Below are positions 8,093-16,632 of a stretch of 64,000 nucleotides of DNA, one piece after another. Each line of letters opens with the position of its first letter. Within the stretch, counting starts at the first letter, position 1. Source of the stretch: Solitalea lacus (GTDB taxonomy: Bacteria > Bacteroidota > Bacteroidia > Sphingobacteriales > Sphingobacteriaceae). The notes under the pieces are model-generated. The model was not told the DNA's origin, made no database searches, and worked only from the letters and a program-made list of their open reading frames with translations. Made by a program: the position numbers and the translations under genes. The stretch spans positions 2,158,200-2,222,199 of the forward strand of contig NZ_CP091740.1 in the NCBI RefSeq assembly GCF_022014595.1, in the 5' to 3' direction.

Positions 8093-9256
8093 ATGAAAAT
8101 TAAATCCATCTTTCCCCTTTTTTCCTTATTAATGCTCATTGTTTTAAAGGCAGGTTACGCTCAAGATAATCTGGATTTTCAGCCTTTATTAAAAGAAGTT
8201 GATTCTTCAAATATTTTCTATTCAAATAACCACTATACCTGGTGCAGTAGTGTTATACAGGGGGAAGATGGGAAATATCATATGTTTTATTCCCGTTGGT
8301 CCCATGGTAAAAGATCACTTGATGACGACTCCATGAACTATATTTTCAATGGCTTTAGAGGCTGGTGTAAATATTCAGAAATAGCACATGCAGTTGCGGA
8401 GCACATAAATGGACCGTATAAATACACCGCAACCCTACTAAAAGGTGACGGAAATTCGACAAAGTGGGATCGTTTTACGATGCATAATCCTCAAATCAGA
8501 AAATTCGGTAAGTATTATTACTTATACTATATAAGTAATTCATTTGATCCAACTTTTAAGGTGAAAAATGATAAAAAAATCGATAAAGACTGGGCGCATT
8601 GGCTTAAATACAATTGTACACAGGCAATAGGAGTAATTAAAGCTAAAAGTATTAAGGATTTGTTGGAAGGTAAGTATGAAAAGCCGGAACAGCCCTTAAT
8701 GCGACCAGATAACATCAATACGTTTGAAGTTGCAACTAACCCTACCGTTACCCAAGGTCCGGATAAACGGTATTACATGATGTATAAGTCGAGGAAACCC
8801 AATGTGGGGAATATGACGTTTTACATGGCGGTAAGTAATAAGCCGGACGGTCCTTATTCCATGTTAGGTGAGGTATTTACATCAGCAGATATGGCCTGTG
8901 AAGATCCGTGTATGTGGTACGATAAAACCAATAAAAGATTTTACGCTGCAGTTAAATATTATTCTCATAGCCAAAAACTGGTACCTCAATTTGGTGCGCT
9001 CGCCCTGGTTACTTCAGAGAACGGATTGAATTGGAAAGCTGCTGCTCATCCATTGATCTCCTTAAGAGAGATGAAAATGAAAGATGGAAAAAAGGTTGAT
9101 TTGGCACACTTGGAGCGTCCATTTGTGGTAACTGATAAAAAAGGTAAGCCGATAGCACTATTTGCCGCCGCTTCAATTGAAGAACCTACTAAGGGAGAAA
9201 TGGAAAATCCGGCATTTGAGAATAATAGCTTTAATGTTTGTTTTCCTATTAAGTAG
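8093..9256 (+). CDS. Secreted five-bladed beta-propeller glycosidase (GH43/GH117-like)
   Basis: A 387-residue secreted protein: signal peptide to about residue 24 (LMLIVLKAGYAQ), then a repeated propeller-blade pattern with W-C-S-S-V-I-Q-G-E-D-G-K-Y-H-M-F-Y-S-R-W, TMHNPQIRKFGKYYYLYYIS, TNPTVTQGPDKRYYMMYKS and CEDPCMWYDKTNKRFYAA. Each blade has the D-G-x-Y-x-M-x-Y-S motif of clan F glycosidases such as GH43 and GH117. The acidic catalytic residues cannot be assigned by eye. It opens the fucose cluster and probably attacks glycan side chains outside the cytoplasm; the sugar specificity is inferred only from the neighbours. Confidence 0.7.
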   Translation: MKIKSIFPLFSLLMLIVLKAGYAQDNLDFQPLLKEVDSSNIFYSNNHYTWCSSVIQGEDGKYHMFYSRWSHGKRSLDDDSMNYIFNGFRGWCKYSEIAHAVAEHINGPYKYTATLLKGDGNSTKWDRFTMHNPQIRKFGKYYYLYYISNSFDPTFKVKNDKKIDKDWAHWLKYNCTQAIGVIKAKSIKDLLEGKYEKPEQPLMRPDNINTFEVATNPTVTQGPDKRYYMMYKSRKPNVGNMTFYMAVSNKPDGPYSMLGEVFTSADMACEDPCMWYDKTNKRFYAAVKYYSHSQKLVPQFGALALVTSENGLNWKAAAHPLISLREMKMKDGKKVDLAHLERPFVVTDKKGKPIALFAAASIEEPTKGEMENPAFENNSFNVCFPIK

Positions 9257-9379
9257 AAATGGGAATATTTTAACTTGTAGTTTGCTTAAATGAGTTGATT
9301 TATAGTTACACATTTTTATTTGTCAAAAGAAGAGAGCTCAAAAGCGTGCAAACTCAACATGTAATTGTAAAATCTATTA

Positions 9380-9396
9380 AAAATATAAAATAGTCT
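9380..9396 (+). promoter_or_regulatory. AT-rich motif shared by two fucose-cluster transcripts
   Basis: AAAATATAAAATAGTCT here matches AAAATATAAAATAGCCT at 15110-15126 with one mismatch. Both sit in the leader of a first gene: 61 bases before the SDR and 22 bases before the first sulfatase. This could be a common promoter element or operator. Because it is AT-rich, chance similarity is possible. Confidence 0.3.
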
Positions 9397-9456
9397 ATTG
9401 AAGGGTTAATGCTTCAAGAATACTTTTACAACGAAGTAAAGCTAAACACAGGTAGA

Positions 9457-10257
9457 ATGAAACAATTATGCAATAAGGTTATTTTTTTAACCGGTGGTTC
9501 AGAAGGTATAGGTTATGAATGTGCTAAAGCCTACGTTAAGGAAGGCGCCAAAGTAATAATTGCCGCGAACAATGAAGCCAAACTAAATAGAGCTATTGAT
9601 CAACTTGGTTCTGATCAGCTTGGAGTTTATTGTGATGTTAGCAATGCTAATGATGTAGAGAATGCTATCAATAAAGGATTAGAGAAGTACGGTCGGATTG
9701 ATGCTATTCATAACAATGCCGGAATTGCCCATCCATCTAAAACGCTTGAGCAGACCACAGATGAGGAATGGAATCTCCTTATGAATGTAAATCTGAAAAG
9801 TATTTTTCATACAGTAAAATATGGTTTTGAGGCATTGAAAGAGTCTGAAGGTTGCATTCTTAACACCAGCAGTATGGTTGGTGAAATAGGGCAGGAATTA
9901 CACGCTGCCTATACGGCAACCAAGGGAGGTGTTAATGCATTAACTAAATCTCTGGCACTTGACTATGCAAAATATAATATCAGGGTAAATGCTGTAAGTC
10001 CGGCTGGTGTTTGGACGCCTATGCTGCACCAATGGAAAGAAGAACAACCCGACAGCGCCAATATAGTCAGGTATCTGAATGCCATCCATCCTTTGGGATA
10101 TTGCCCGAGTGGAGACGTAATAGCTGATGCTTGTGTGTTTCTGCTTTCAGATAAAGCCCGTTTTATTACCGGTTGTATAATGCCTGTTAGCGGAGGTGCC
10201 GAATTGGGATACAGAAGCATTCTTTCTGTTTCGGAATCCAATACAGTTATCAAATAA
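9457..10257 (+). CDS. Short-chain dehydrogenase, probable L-fucose or 2-keto-3-deoxy-L-fuconate dehydrogenase
   Basis: A classical SDR of 266 residues: TGGSEGIG nucleotide loop, N-N-A-G (HNNAGIAH), catalytic Ser in NTSSMVG, and Tyr-x-x-x-Lys in YTATKGG, ending with the FITGCIMPVSGGAELG closing motif. The ATG at 9457 fits the family N-terminus; the open frame to 9409 adds 16 residues without family similarity. SDR enzymes perform two steps of the oxidative fucose pathway, L-fucose to lactone and 2-keto-3-deoxyfuconate oxidation. Co-occurrence with fuconate dehydratase supports one of these, but which one is inference. The gene starts a tight five-gene run. Confidence 0.8.
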   Translation: MKQLCNKVIFLTGGSEGIGYECAKAYVKEGAKVIIAANNEAKLNRAIDQLGSDQLGVYCDVSNANDVENAINKGLEKYGRIDAIHNNAGIAHPSKTLEQTTDEEWNLLMNVNLKSIFHTVKYGFEALKESEGCILNTSSMVGEIGQELHAAYTATKGGVNALTKSLALDYAKYNIRVNAVSPAGVWTPMLHQWKEEQPDSANIVRYLNAIHPLGYCPSGDVIADACVFLLSDKARFITGCIMPVSGGAELGYRSILSVSESNTVIK

Positions 10258-10268
10258 AATTGACGTTT

Positions 10269-11585
10269 ATGCTTAAGAAAATACTTCTACTTTCAACCTT
10301 CTTTTGTTTTTCGTTTGTTGTTATACATGCTCAGCCTAAGAGTGTAGCCAAAACTAGTAAAGAGGTCCTTGATGGGTTCATGGACTTGCGTTTTGGGCTG
10401 TTTATACACTGGGGTCCTGTTACCTTGCGTGGTACTGAAATTGGCTGGTCAAGAAATCATCAGGTAAAGCAAAATGACTATGATAGCTTGTATAAGGAAT
10501 TTAACCCCGTTTTGTTTGATGCCGAAAGCTGGGTGAAAACAGCTAAATCCGCCGGAATGAAATACCTTACCATCACCGCCAAGCATCATGATGGATTTTG
10601 TTTATGGCCTACGGCATTTACCGACTATAACATCACCAATACACCTTACAAAAAAGATATTGTAGGGCTTTTGGCAAAAGCCTGCAAAAAATACGATGTA
10701 AAATTATGTATTTATTATACCGTATTGGATTGGTACTCTAAAGATTATCCATTACATAATGATGGAGCTAAGCAGCCGGATACCAATGCCAATATGCAAC
10801 GCTTTACCCAGTACATGAAAAACCAGTTGAAAGAATTAATAACCAACTATCACCCATATATGCTTTGGTTTGATGGTAACTGGGAAGCTCCATGGACACA
10901 GGAAATGGGGGAGGATGTGTATGCTTTCATAAAACAGCAGGATCCCTTGGTAATTGTAAACAACAGATTAGGGAAAGGTGATCATAAAGTGCTTAGTTCT
11001 TCAACAGTTGGTGATTATGCTACTCCTGAGCAGCAAATAGGTGAAATGAATATGCAAGATCCTTGGGAATCGTGTATTACTATTTGTAAACAGTGGGCAT
11101 GGAAACCTAATGATGAAATGAAATCTTTGAAACAATGCCTGCAAACACTTGCCAGCACTTCTGGGGGAAATGGGAATTTACTGTTTAATGTTGGTCCAAT
11201 GCCTGATGGGAGAATAGAGGAAAGGCAGATTAAACGCTTGCAAGAAATCGGTGCCTGGTTGCATAAAAATGGAGAAGCAATATATGGTACAAAAGGAGGT
11301 CCTTTTGTTACTGATAGTGTTAAAGCGTTTACACGCAAAGGCAATAAAATATATGTGCATTTGTTTGAAAATAAACAGCAATTGCAGTTTAAAAATCTAC
11401 CTGGCTACAAAATTAAAAGTGCATCTTTCTTGAATGGTCATTCTGTTAATTTTCAACAAGATGATGAAAAAATTATTGTGACTTGGGTTGGACAAATGCC
11501 TGATAACAATTGTTCAGTGATTGTATTAGAGATGAATCAAAATGTAGAGAACATTCCTGTTGTTAATAATTCACCAAATAACTAA
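10269..11585 (+). CDS. GH29 alpha-L-fucosidase
   Basis: A 438-residue secreted enzyme with signal peptide LLLSTFFCFSFVVIHAQ. GH29 hallmarks are GLFIHWGP near residue 40, the fucose-binding His pair in TAKHHDGFCLWPT, and the nucleophile Asp202 in MLWFDGNWE. LASTSGGNGNLLFNVGPMPDG follows, with a short C-terminal beta-sandwich. It hydrolyses terminal alpha-L-fucosyl residues, probably in the periplasm. The ATG at 10269 gives a normal signal peptide; the alternative ATG at 10260 adds three residues. Its TAA overlaps the next ATG (TAATG), so translation of the dehydratase is coupled. Confidence 0.93.
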   Translation: MLKKILLLSTFFCFSFVVIHAQPKSVAKTSKEVLDGFMDLRFGLFIHWGPVTLRGTEIGWSRNHQVKQNDYDSLYKEFNPVLFDAESWVKTAKSAGMKYLTITAKHHDGFCLWPTAFTDYNITNTPYKKDIVGLLAKACKKYDVKLCIYYTVLDWYSKDYPLHNDGAKQPDTNANMQRFTQYMKNQLKELITNYHPYMLWFDGNWEAPWTQEMGEDVYAFIKQQDPLVIVNNRLGKGDHKVLSSSTVGDYATPEQQIGEMNMQDPWESCITICKQWAWKPNDEMKSLKQCLQTLASTSGGNGNLLFNVGPMPDGRIEERQIKRLQEIGAWLHKNGEAIYGTKGGPFVTDSVKAFTRKGNKIYVHLFENKQQLQFKNLPGYKIKSASFLNGHSVNFQQDDEKIIVTWVGQMPDNNCSVIVLEMNQNVENIPVVNNSPNN

Positions 11586-12805
11586 TGATACAAGCCTTTA
11601 CTATAAAAGATAAAAGATTTCAATTGAATGGGGGAGCCGGTAGCGATGCTATTCATCGGGATCCTGTTTATTCCTATGCGGTAACTGAACTGGCGGATCA
11701 TACAGGTATTACAGGTACTGGGTTTGCATTTACGCTAGGAGAAGGAAATGATTTAGTATGTAAAGCAGCAGCTTTTTATGCCGAACAGTTAAAAGGTAAA
11801 GATATTGAAGAGCTAATGGCTACCTTCGGTCAGGTATTTAATCAGTTTTCAAATGAGCAGCAGTTCAGGTGGTTGGGTCCGCATAAGGGAATTGTGCATT
11901 TGGCTCTTGCATCGGTCACAAATGCCTGCTATGATTTGTGGGCTAAAATAAGAGGTGTGCCGCTTTGGAAGTTATTAATCGATCTTTCTCCTGAACAAAT
12001 TATTAATACTCTTGATTTGTCCTATCTGGAAGATGTGTTAACAAGAGAACAGGCGCTGCTAATTATGAAAGGTGGTTTGGTTGGTAAGCAGGAACGTTCT
12101 GTTATATTGGAAAATGGGTATCCTGGTTACGATACATCAGTGGGATGGTTTAATTATGATGATGAACAGGTAAGAGCTAATTGCAAAAAAGCAATTGCTG
12201 CCGGTTTTACAGCCATGAAATTAAAAGTAGGATCAAGCGATCCGCAAAGAGATATTAGAAGGGCACATATTGTGCGTGAAGTAGCTGGTAATAATTGTAA
12301 AGTAATGCTGGATGCAAATCAGCAATGGACTTTACCGCAGGCAATGACTATTTGCAGAGAGCTGCTGTCAATGCAACCCTACTGGATTGAAGAACCAACC
12401 CATCCGGACGATGTGCTGGCTCACAAAACATTGGCTGATGCAATTGCTCCCACTAAACTGGCTTTGGGTGAACACGTGCCCAACCGTATCATATTCAAAA
12501 ATTACTTGCAAACAGGTTGTTCAGGTTTTATGCAGGCTGATGCAGTTCGCTTAGGTGGAGTAAGTGAGTTTATTACAGTAAGCCTTTTGTGTAAAAAGTT
12601 TGGTGTTCCAGTTGTCCCCCATGTGGGCGATATGGGTCAATTACATCAGCACTTAGTATTATTCAACCATATTGCGATGGGCCATGAAGCTTTATTTTTA
12701 GAGCATATTCCGCATTTGCAACAACACTTTATTCATCCGGCAAAAATTGTAAACGGTACATATCAGACCCCACAAGAACCTGGAAGTAGTTGTGACTTAA
12801 AATAG
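11585..12805 (+). CDS. L-fuconate dehydratase (enolase superfamily)
   Basis: A 406-residue cytosolic enolase-superfamily enzyme that removes water from L-fuconate to give 2-keto-3-deoxy-L-fuconate. Matching family features are GYPGYDTSVGWFNYDDE near residue 180, the KxK-type base in TAMKLKVGS near residue 213, metal ligands in VMLDANQQW, WIEEPTHPDD and KLALGEHV, and the terminal His region VPVVPHVGDMGQLHQH. The FMQADAVRLGGVSEF stretch is typical of fuconate dehydratases rather than mandelate racemases. It overlaps the fucosidase stop by one base and is followed closely by the transporter. Confidence 0.92.
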   Translation: MIQAFTIKDKRFQLNGGAGSDAIHRDPVYSYAVTELADHTGITGTGFAFTLGEGNDLVCKAAAFYAEQLKGKDIEELMATFGQVFNQFSNEQQFRWLGPHKGIVHLALASVTNACYDLWAKIRGVPLWKLLIDLSPEQIINTLDLSYLEDVLTREQALLIMKGGLVGKQERSVILENGYPGYDTSVGWFNYDDEQVRANCKKAIAAGFTAMKLKVGSSDPQRDIRRAHIVREVAGNNCKVMLDANQQWTLPQAMTICRELLSMQPYWIEEPTHPDDVLAHKTLADAIAPTKLALGEHVPNRIIFKNYLQTGCSGFMQADAVRLGGVSEFITVSLLCKKFGVPVVPHVGDMGQLHQHLVLFNHIAMGHEALFLEHIPHLQQHFIHPAKIVNGTYQTPQEPGSSCDLK

Positions 12806-12815
12806 TAATAAGGTT

Positions 12816-14471
12816 ATGATTGGAAATATCGATATTATTATAAGTGTATTGTACATTGTTGGTATTGTTACCATCGGATTGTGGGCTGGATTTAAAAAAG
12901 AACCGCACCTGTCTGCCAATGGGGCCTCCAATGAGTATTTCCTTGCAGGAAAAACACTTAAATGGCCAATGATTGGTTTGGCCTTATTTGCCACCAATAT
13001 TTCTTGTCTTCACTTGGTAAGTCTTGCTCAATCAGGTTTTGATTCGGGCTTGCTCAATGGAAACTTTGAATGGATGGCTGCTTTTACGCTTATCGTACTG
13101 GCACTGTTCTTTGTGCCCTTTTACCTTCGCTCAAACGTAGCAACCCTGCCTGATTTCTTAGAAAAACGGTACAACCGTGCTTGTCGTGACTGGTTGGCTA
13201 TCGTGTCAGTTATTTCAGCCGTTATCATTCATATTGCTTTTTCCTTCTTAGCGGGCGGTATTGTGCTTAAAACCTTATTTGGGGTAAACATGTACCTAAG
13301 CGTTATGATTATTGCTATGCTTACCGGAGTTTACACTATTATTGGTGGTTTGCGGGCAGTGGTGGTAACTGAATCAATTCAAACTGTTGTATTGCTTGCA
13401 GGAGCTGTTATTATAACTGTTTTATGCTACAATAAAGTGGGTGGTTGGGTTGAATTAACAGAGACCTTAAGGCATTCAGGAAATGCCGATAAGTTATCCA
13501 TGCTTCGCCCTGCAGACGATGCCAGCGGTATGCCATGGTATGCCATATTTTTAGGTTATCCTGTTTTGGGTATTTGGTATTGGTGTGCCGATCAAACTAT
13601 TGTCCAGCGAGTTTTAGGAGCCAAGGATGAAAATCATGCCAGAGTTGGTGCATTATTCTGTGGATTTATAAAGGTGCTTCCGGTTTTTATTTTTGTTTTA
13701 CCAGGATTAATGGCTTTTGTATTGGCTCAAAAAGGAGTTTTTAATATCAGTAGTGTTCAAATGATTGATGCTACTGGTAAAGTTGTTACTGACTCCAAGG
13801 GGATCTACACCTTAATGATTACCCAATTAGTGCCTACCGGTTTAGTTGGTGTTTTGGTAGCAGCTTTGCTATCCGGACTAATGAGCCAAATATCGGGCGC
13901 TCTTAATTCTATCGCTACTTTAGTTAGCTATGATTTGTATAAGCGTTTCAAGCAGGAAGCTACCGATAAGCAATTGGTGAAAACAGGACGGGTTTCAGCT
14001 GCAATAGCATTGCTAGTTTCCTTTGCCTTACTTCCTTTGCTAAATCGCTATGAGAGTTTGTTTAACGGTATTAATGATGTAATTGCCCACATTGCCCCGC
14101 CAATTACTACCGTATTCTTATTGGGTGTTTTTTGGAAAAAGGCTTCGGCCAAATCTGCTCAATATACATTATGGATTGGGTCTGCAATAGGAGCTGCAGT
14201 GTTTTTCATTAATAAAATAGAACCTAATACGGCATTAGCTAAGGTTCCATTTATGATGATGGCCTTTTACCTGTTTTGTATTTGTACCCTTTTACAAATA
14301 GGCTTATCTTACGTTTATCCGGTTCAGCATACTGCAGAAAGCAGTAAGCTTTATTGGAAATCACCTCTGGAACCACTAAAAGGAATGGGTTGGAAGGGTA
14401 TTGGAAACTATAAACTTCAGTCGTGTTTGCTTTTGGCTGTTATGGTTGTATTATACTGGGTGTTTCGTTAA
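12816..14471 (+). CDS. Sodium:solute symporter (SSS family), probable fucose importer
   Basis: A 551-residue polytopic inner-membrane protein with about 13-14 hydrophobic helices. SSS features include the N-terminal LYIVGIVTIGLWAGF helix, EYFLAGKTLKWPMIGLALFATNIS (the sodium-site helix), and GGLRAVVVTESIQ, with GGLMSQISGALNS-like sequence (SGLMSQISGALNSIATLV) marking the second sodium-binding helix. Members use the sodium gradient to import sugars and other small solutes. Its place between the fuconate dehydratase and mutarotase suggests L-fucose or a close uronic or deoxy sugar. It starts 10 bases after the dehydratase stop. Confidence 0.9.
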   Translation: MIGNIDIIISVLYIVGIVTIGLWAGFKKEPHLSANGASNEYFLAGKTLKWPMIGLALFATNISCLHLVSLAQSGFDSGLLNGNFEWMAAFTLIVLALFFVPFYLRSNVATLPDFLEKRYNRACRDWLAIVSVISAVIIHIAFSFLAGGIVLKTLFGVNMYLSVMIIAMLTGVYTIIGGLRAVVVTESIQTVVLLAGAVIITVLCYNKVGGWVELTETLRHSGNADKLSMLRPADDASGMPWYAIFLGYPVLGIWYWCADQTIVQRVLGAKDENHARVGALFCGFIKVLPVFIFVLPGLMAFVLAQKGVFNISSVQMIDATGKVVTDSKGIYTLMITQLVPTGLVGVLVAALLSGLMSQISGALNSIATLVSYDLYKRFKQEATDKQLVKTGRVSAAIALLVSFALLPLLNRYESLFNGINDVIAHIAPPITTVFLLGVFWKKASAKSAQYTLWIGSAIGAAVFFINKIEPNTALAKVPFMMMAFYLFCICTLLQIGLSYVYPVQHTAESSKLYWKSPLEPLKGMGWKGIGNYKLQSCLLLAVMVVLYWVFR

Positions 14472-14495
14472 ATATAAAATATAAGGCTGTTCATC

Positions 14496-14918
14496 ATGCG
14501 TCGCTTAGTTTATTTTGTTTCAATTGTTTTGGTATTCGTTGTCTGGAAATTTAATTCAGCATGGATGCCAATCCCTAAAACTGTCAGATACGGGATGGTA
14601 ACAGGGGTTAAGCCCGAAAAGTTGGCTCAGTATAAAGAGTTGCACGCGCATCCATGGCCAAAGGTTATTGAGAAAATTAAAGAATGCAATATTGAAAACT
14701 ATTCGATCTATCTACAAAAAATAGAAAACAAATATTACCTGTTCTCTTATTTTGAATATACGGGTGATGATTTTGATGCAGATATGAAGAAAATGGCAGC
14801 CGATACCACTACACAACGTTGGTGGCGAGAAACGGATCCTTGTCAGCAGCCATTGCCTGAAGCTATGGCTAACAAACAGATATGGCATAGGGTGGAAGAA
14901 GTATTTCACTCAAATTAG
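14496..14918 (+). CDS. L-rhamnose/L-fucose mutarotase family protein with membrane anchor
   Basis: A 140-residue protein. Residues 1-23 (RRLVYFVSIVLVFVVWKF) form a signal anchor, which most cytosolic mutarotases lack. The rest follows the rhamnose mutarotase ferredoxin-like fold: YGMVTGVKPEKLAQYKELHAHPWPKV, then NIENYSIYLQ, YYLFSYFEY and a C-terminal PCQQPLPEA with W-H. The family interconverts alpha and beta anomers of 6-deoxy sugars, here likely L-fucose, supplying the anomer used by transporter or dehydrogenase. The anchor suggests it acts on the periplasmic side. It is the last gene of the operon and is followed by a terminator. Confidence 0.85.
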   Translation: MRRLVYFVSIVLVFVVWKFNSAWMPIPKTVRYGMVTGVKPEKLAQYKELHAHPWPKVIEKIKECNIENYSIYLQKIENKYYLFSYFEYTGDDFDADMKKMAADTTTQRWWRETDPCQQPLPEAMANKQIWHRVEEVFHSN

Positions 14919-14934
14919 TGCATGAAGAAAGAAA

Positions 14935-14960
14935 GCTGTCAAATTTGGCAGCATTTTTCT
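14935..14960 (+). terminator. Rho-independent terminator of the fucose operon
   Basis: GCTGTC (14935-14940) pairs with GGCAGC (14947-14952) including one G-U pair. A 6-base loop separates them and ATTTTTCTTG follows. It stands 17 bases after the mutarotase stop and closes the SDR-to-mutarotase run. Confidence 0.75.
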
Positions 14961-15109
14961 TGTTTAATCCTTTGGTAGCTAGACAATCGAGTTAAATTGA
15001 TTTTAAATTCATTGAATAAACCATTATTTAAATGAAATTGTCTATCATTAGGAAAATTAAACTGGTTTATTTTTATCGAATTGATTGTTTTGTTGTGTTT
15101 TTATTGTAA

Positions 15110-15126
15110 AAAATATAAAATAGCCT
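15110..15126 (+). promoter_or_regulatory. Second copy of the shared AT-rich leader motif
   Basis: AAAATATAAAATAGCCT, one mismatch from the copy at 9380-9396, ends 22 bases before the sulfatase start. It could be a shared promoter or regulator site for the two transcripts. Confidence 0.3.
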
Positions 15127-15147
15127 CAAGAATCAAAACTGAATCAC

Positions 15148-16623
15148 ATGAAAAAGATCATTAAATGGGTGGGGCCTTTGTTCACCATATTGGGGGTTAT
15201 ATTTTTAACTTCTTTTACAAATCTGAGAAAGCCGAAATCAGAAACTCCTAATGTGATTCTGATTTTAATGGATGATTTAGGTTATGGTGACCTGGAGTGT
15301 TATGGAGGTTTTCCATATCACACTCCGAATCTAAATAAACTGGCCGCAGGCGGAATGCGCTTTACTAATTTTTATGTAGCGCAAGCAACTTGCAGTGCCT
15401 CTCGTTCTGCTTTTTTAACCGGCTGTTATCCTAACCGCATTGGTATTAGCGGAGCGTTGAGCCCCAACTCTGAAACAGCCTTAAATCCGGAAGAGGAGAC
15501 CATTGCAAAACTGTTAAGAGACAAGGGCTACAAAACCGGCATGTTCGGGAAATGGCATTTAGGTCAAAAGGCCCCATATCTACCAGTGCATTATGGGTTT
15601 GACGAGTTTACAGGCTTGCCGTATTCGCATGATTACTGGCCGGTTAATTATGATGGTAAACCCTTAGATGCTTCAACCGATAGGGGAAAATGGCCTGTCC
15701 TTCGTTTGTTGGAAGGTGATAATCCTGTGAAGGAAATTCGAACATTAGATGATGCTGCCGAATTGACTACCTTTTACACAAATAAGGCTGTAGATTTTAT
15801 AAAACGAAATAAGAAAAATCCATTTTTTCTTTATCTGGCTCATCCAATGCCGCATGTGCCCTTGGCTGTTTCTGTTAAATTTAAAGGAAAAAGCAATGCA
15901 GGCTTGTTTGGAGATGTGATGGAAGAAATTGATTGGTCGGTAGGGGAGATCATGAAGACATTGGAAGCTAATGGACTAACCAAAAATACAATGGTAATTT
16001 TTACCAGTGATAATGGTCCTTGGCTGACTTACGGTAACCACGCAGGTAATACTGGTGGTTTTCGTGAAGGAAAAGGCACAGCCTGGGAAGGAGGAGTGAG
16101 GGTGCCGTTTATTGTCCACTGGCCCAATCAGATTGCTTCAGGAACCATTTGTAATAATATGGCGGCTAGCATGGATATTTTACCAACGTTGATGCGTGTT
16201 TGTGGTGCAACTCTGCCTAGGAAAAAAATCGACGGAGTTGATGTTTTTTCCTTATTTAAACAAGTTTCCAATGCAAATCCACGTGACGAATTTGCTTACT
16301 ACTATGACCGTTGCAGTTTAAAGGGAATTCGTAAGGGGCAATGGGTATTGACCTTTCCATGTGTGTCTCAAACCTATAAAAAAGCAACTGCCATTGGAAA
16401 TGATGGCTGGCCGGGAAAGTATGCTTCTGATTCAGTAAAACTTGCATTGTATGATTTACGCACCGATCCGGGAGAAACTATGGATGTTAAAGAAAAATAC
16501 CCGGAGATAGTAAAGCAGCTTTCAGAAATTGCTGAAAAGTATAGAAAAGAGATTGGGGATGATCTTACCAAACAGAAGGGATTAGAGGTAAGACCTGCTG
16601 CCAAAGTAAATTTAAATAGATAA
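15148..16623 (+). CDS. Secreted sulfatase (type I, formylglycine-dependent)
   Basis: A 491-residue sulfatase of the alkaline-phosphatase superfamily. An N-terminal signal/anchor (GPLFTILGVIFLTSF) leads to NVILILMDDLGYGD with metal ligands Asp42/Asp43. Cys82 in the CSASRSAFLTG signature should mature to formylglycine. GMFGKWHLG and the later FTSDNGPW metal site are also present, with a C-terminal subdomain from about residue 380. It removes sulfate esters, here probably from sulfated fucose-containing glycans. The S1 subfamily cannot be told by eye, and no sulfatase-maturating enzyme is encoded in the window. A fucosidase gene follows by 9 bases. Confidence 0.93.
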   Translation: MKKIIKWVGPLFTILGVIFLTSFTNLRKPKSETPNVILILMDDLGYGDLECYGGFPYHTPNLNKLAAGGMRFTNFYVAQATCSASRSAFLTGCYPNRIGISGALSPNSETALNPEEETIAKLLRDKGYKTGMFGKWHLGQKAPYLPVHYGFDEFTGLPYSHDYWPVNYDGKPLDASTDRGKWPVLRLLEGDNPVKEIRTLDDAAELTTFYTNKAVDFIKRNKKNPFFLYLAHPMPHVPLAVSVKFKGKSNAGLFGDVMEEIDWSVGEIMKTLEANGLTKNTMVIFTSDNGPWLTYGNHAGNTGGFREGKGTAWEGGVRVPFIVHWPNQIASGTICNNMAASMDILPTLMRVCGATLPRKKIDGVDVFSLFKQVSNANPRDEFAYYYDRCSLKGIRKGQWVLTFPCVSQTYKKATAIGNDGWPGKYASDSVKLALYDLRTDPGETMDVKEKYPEIVKQLSEIAEKYRKEIGDDLTKQKGLEVRPAAKVNLNR

Positions 16624-16632
16624 CTATTTCAG

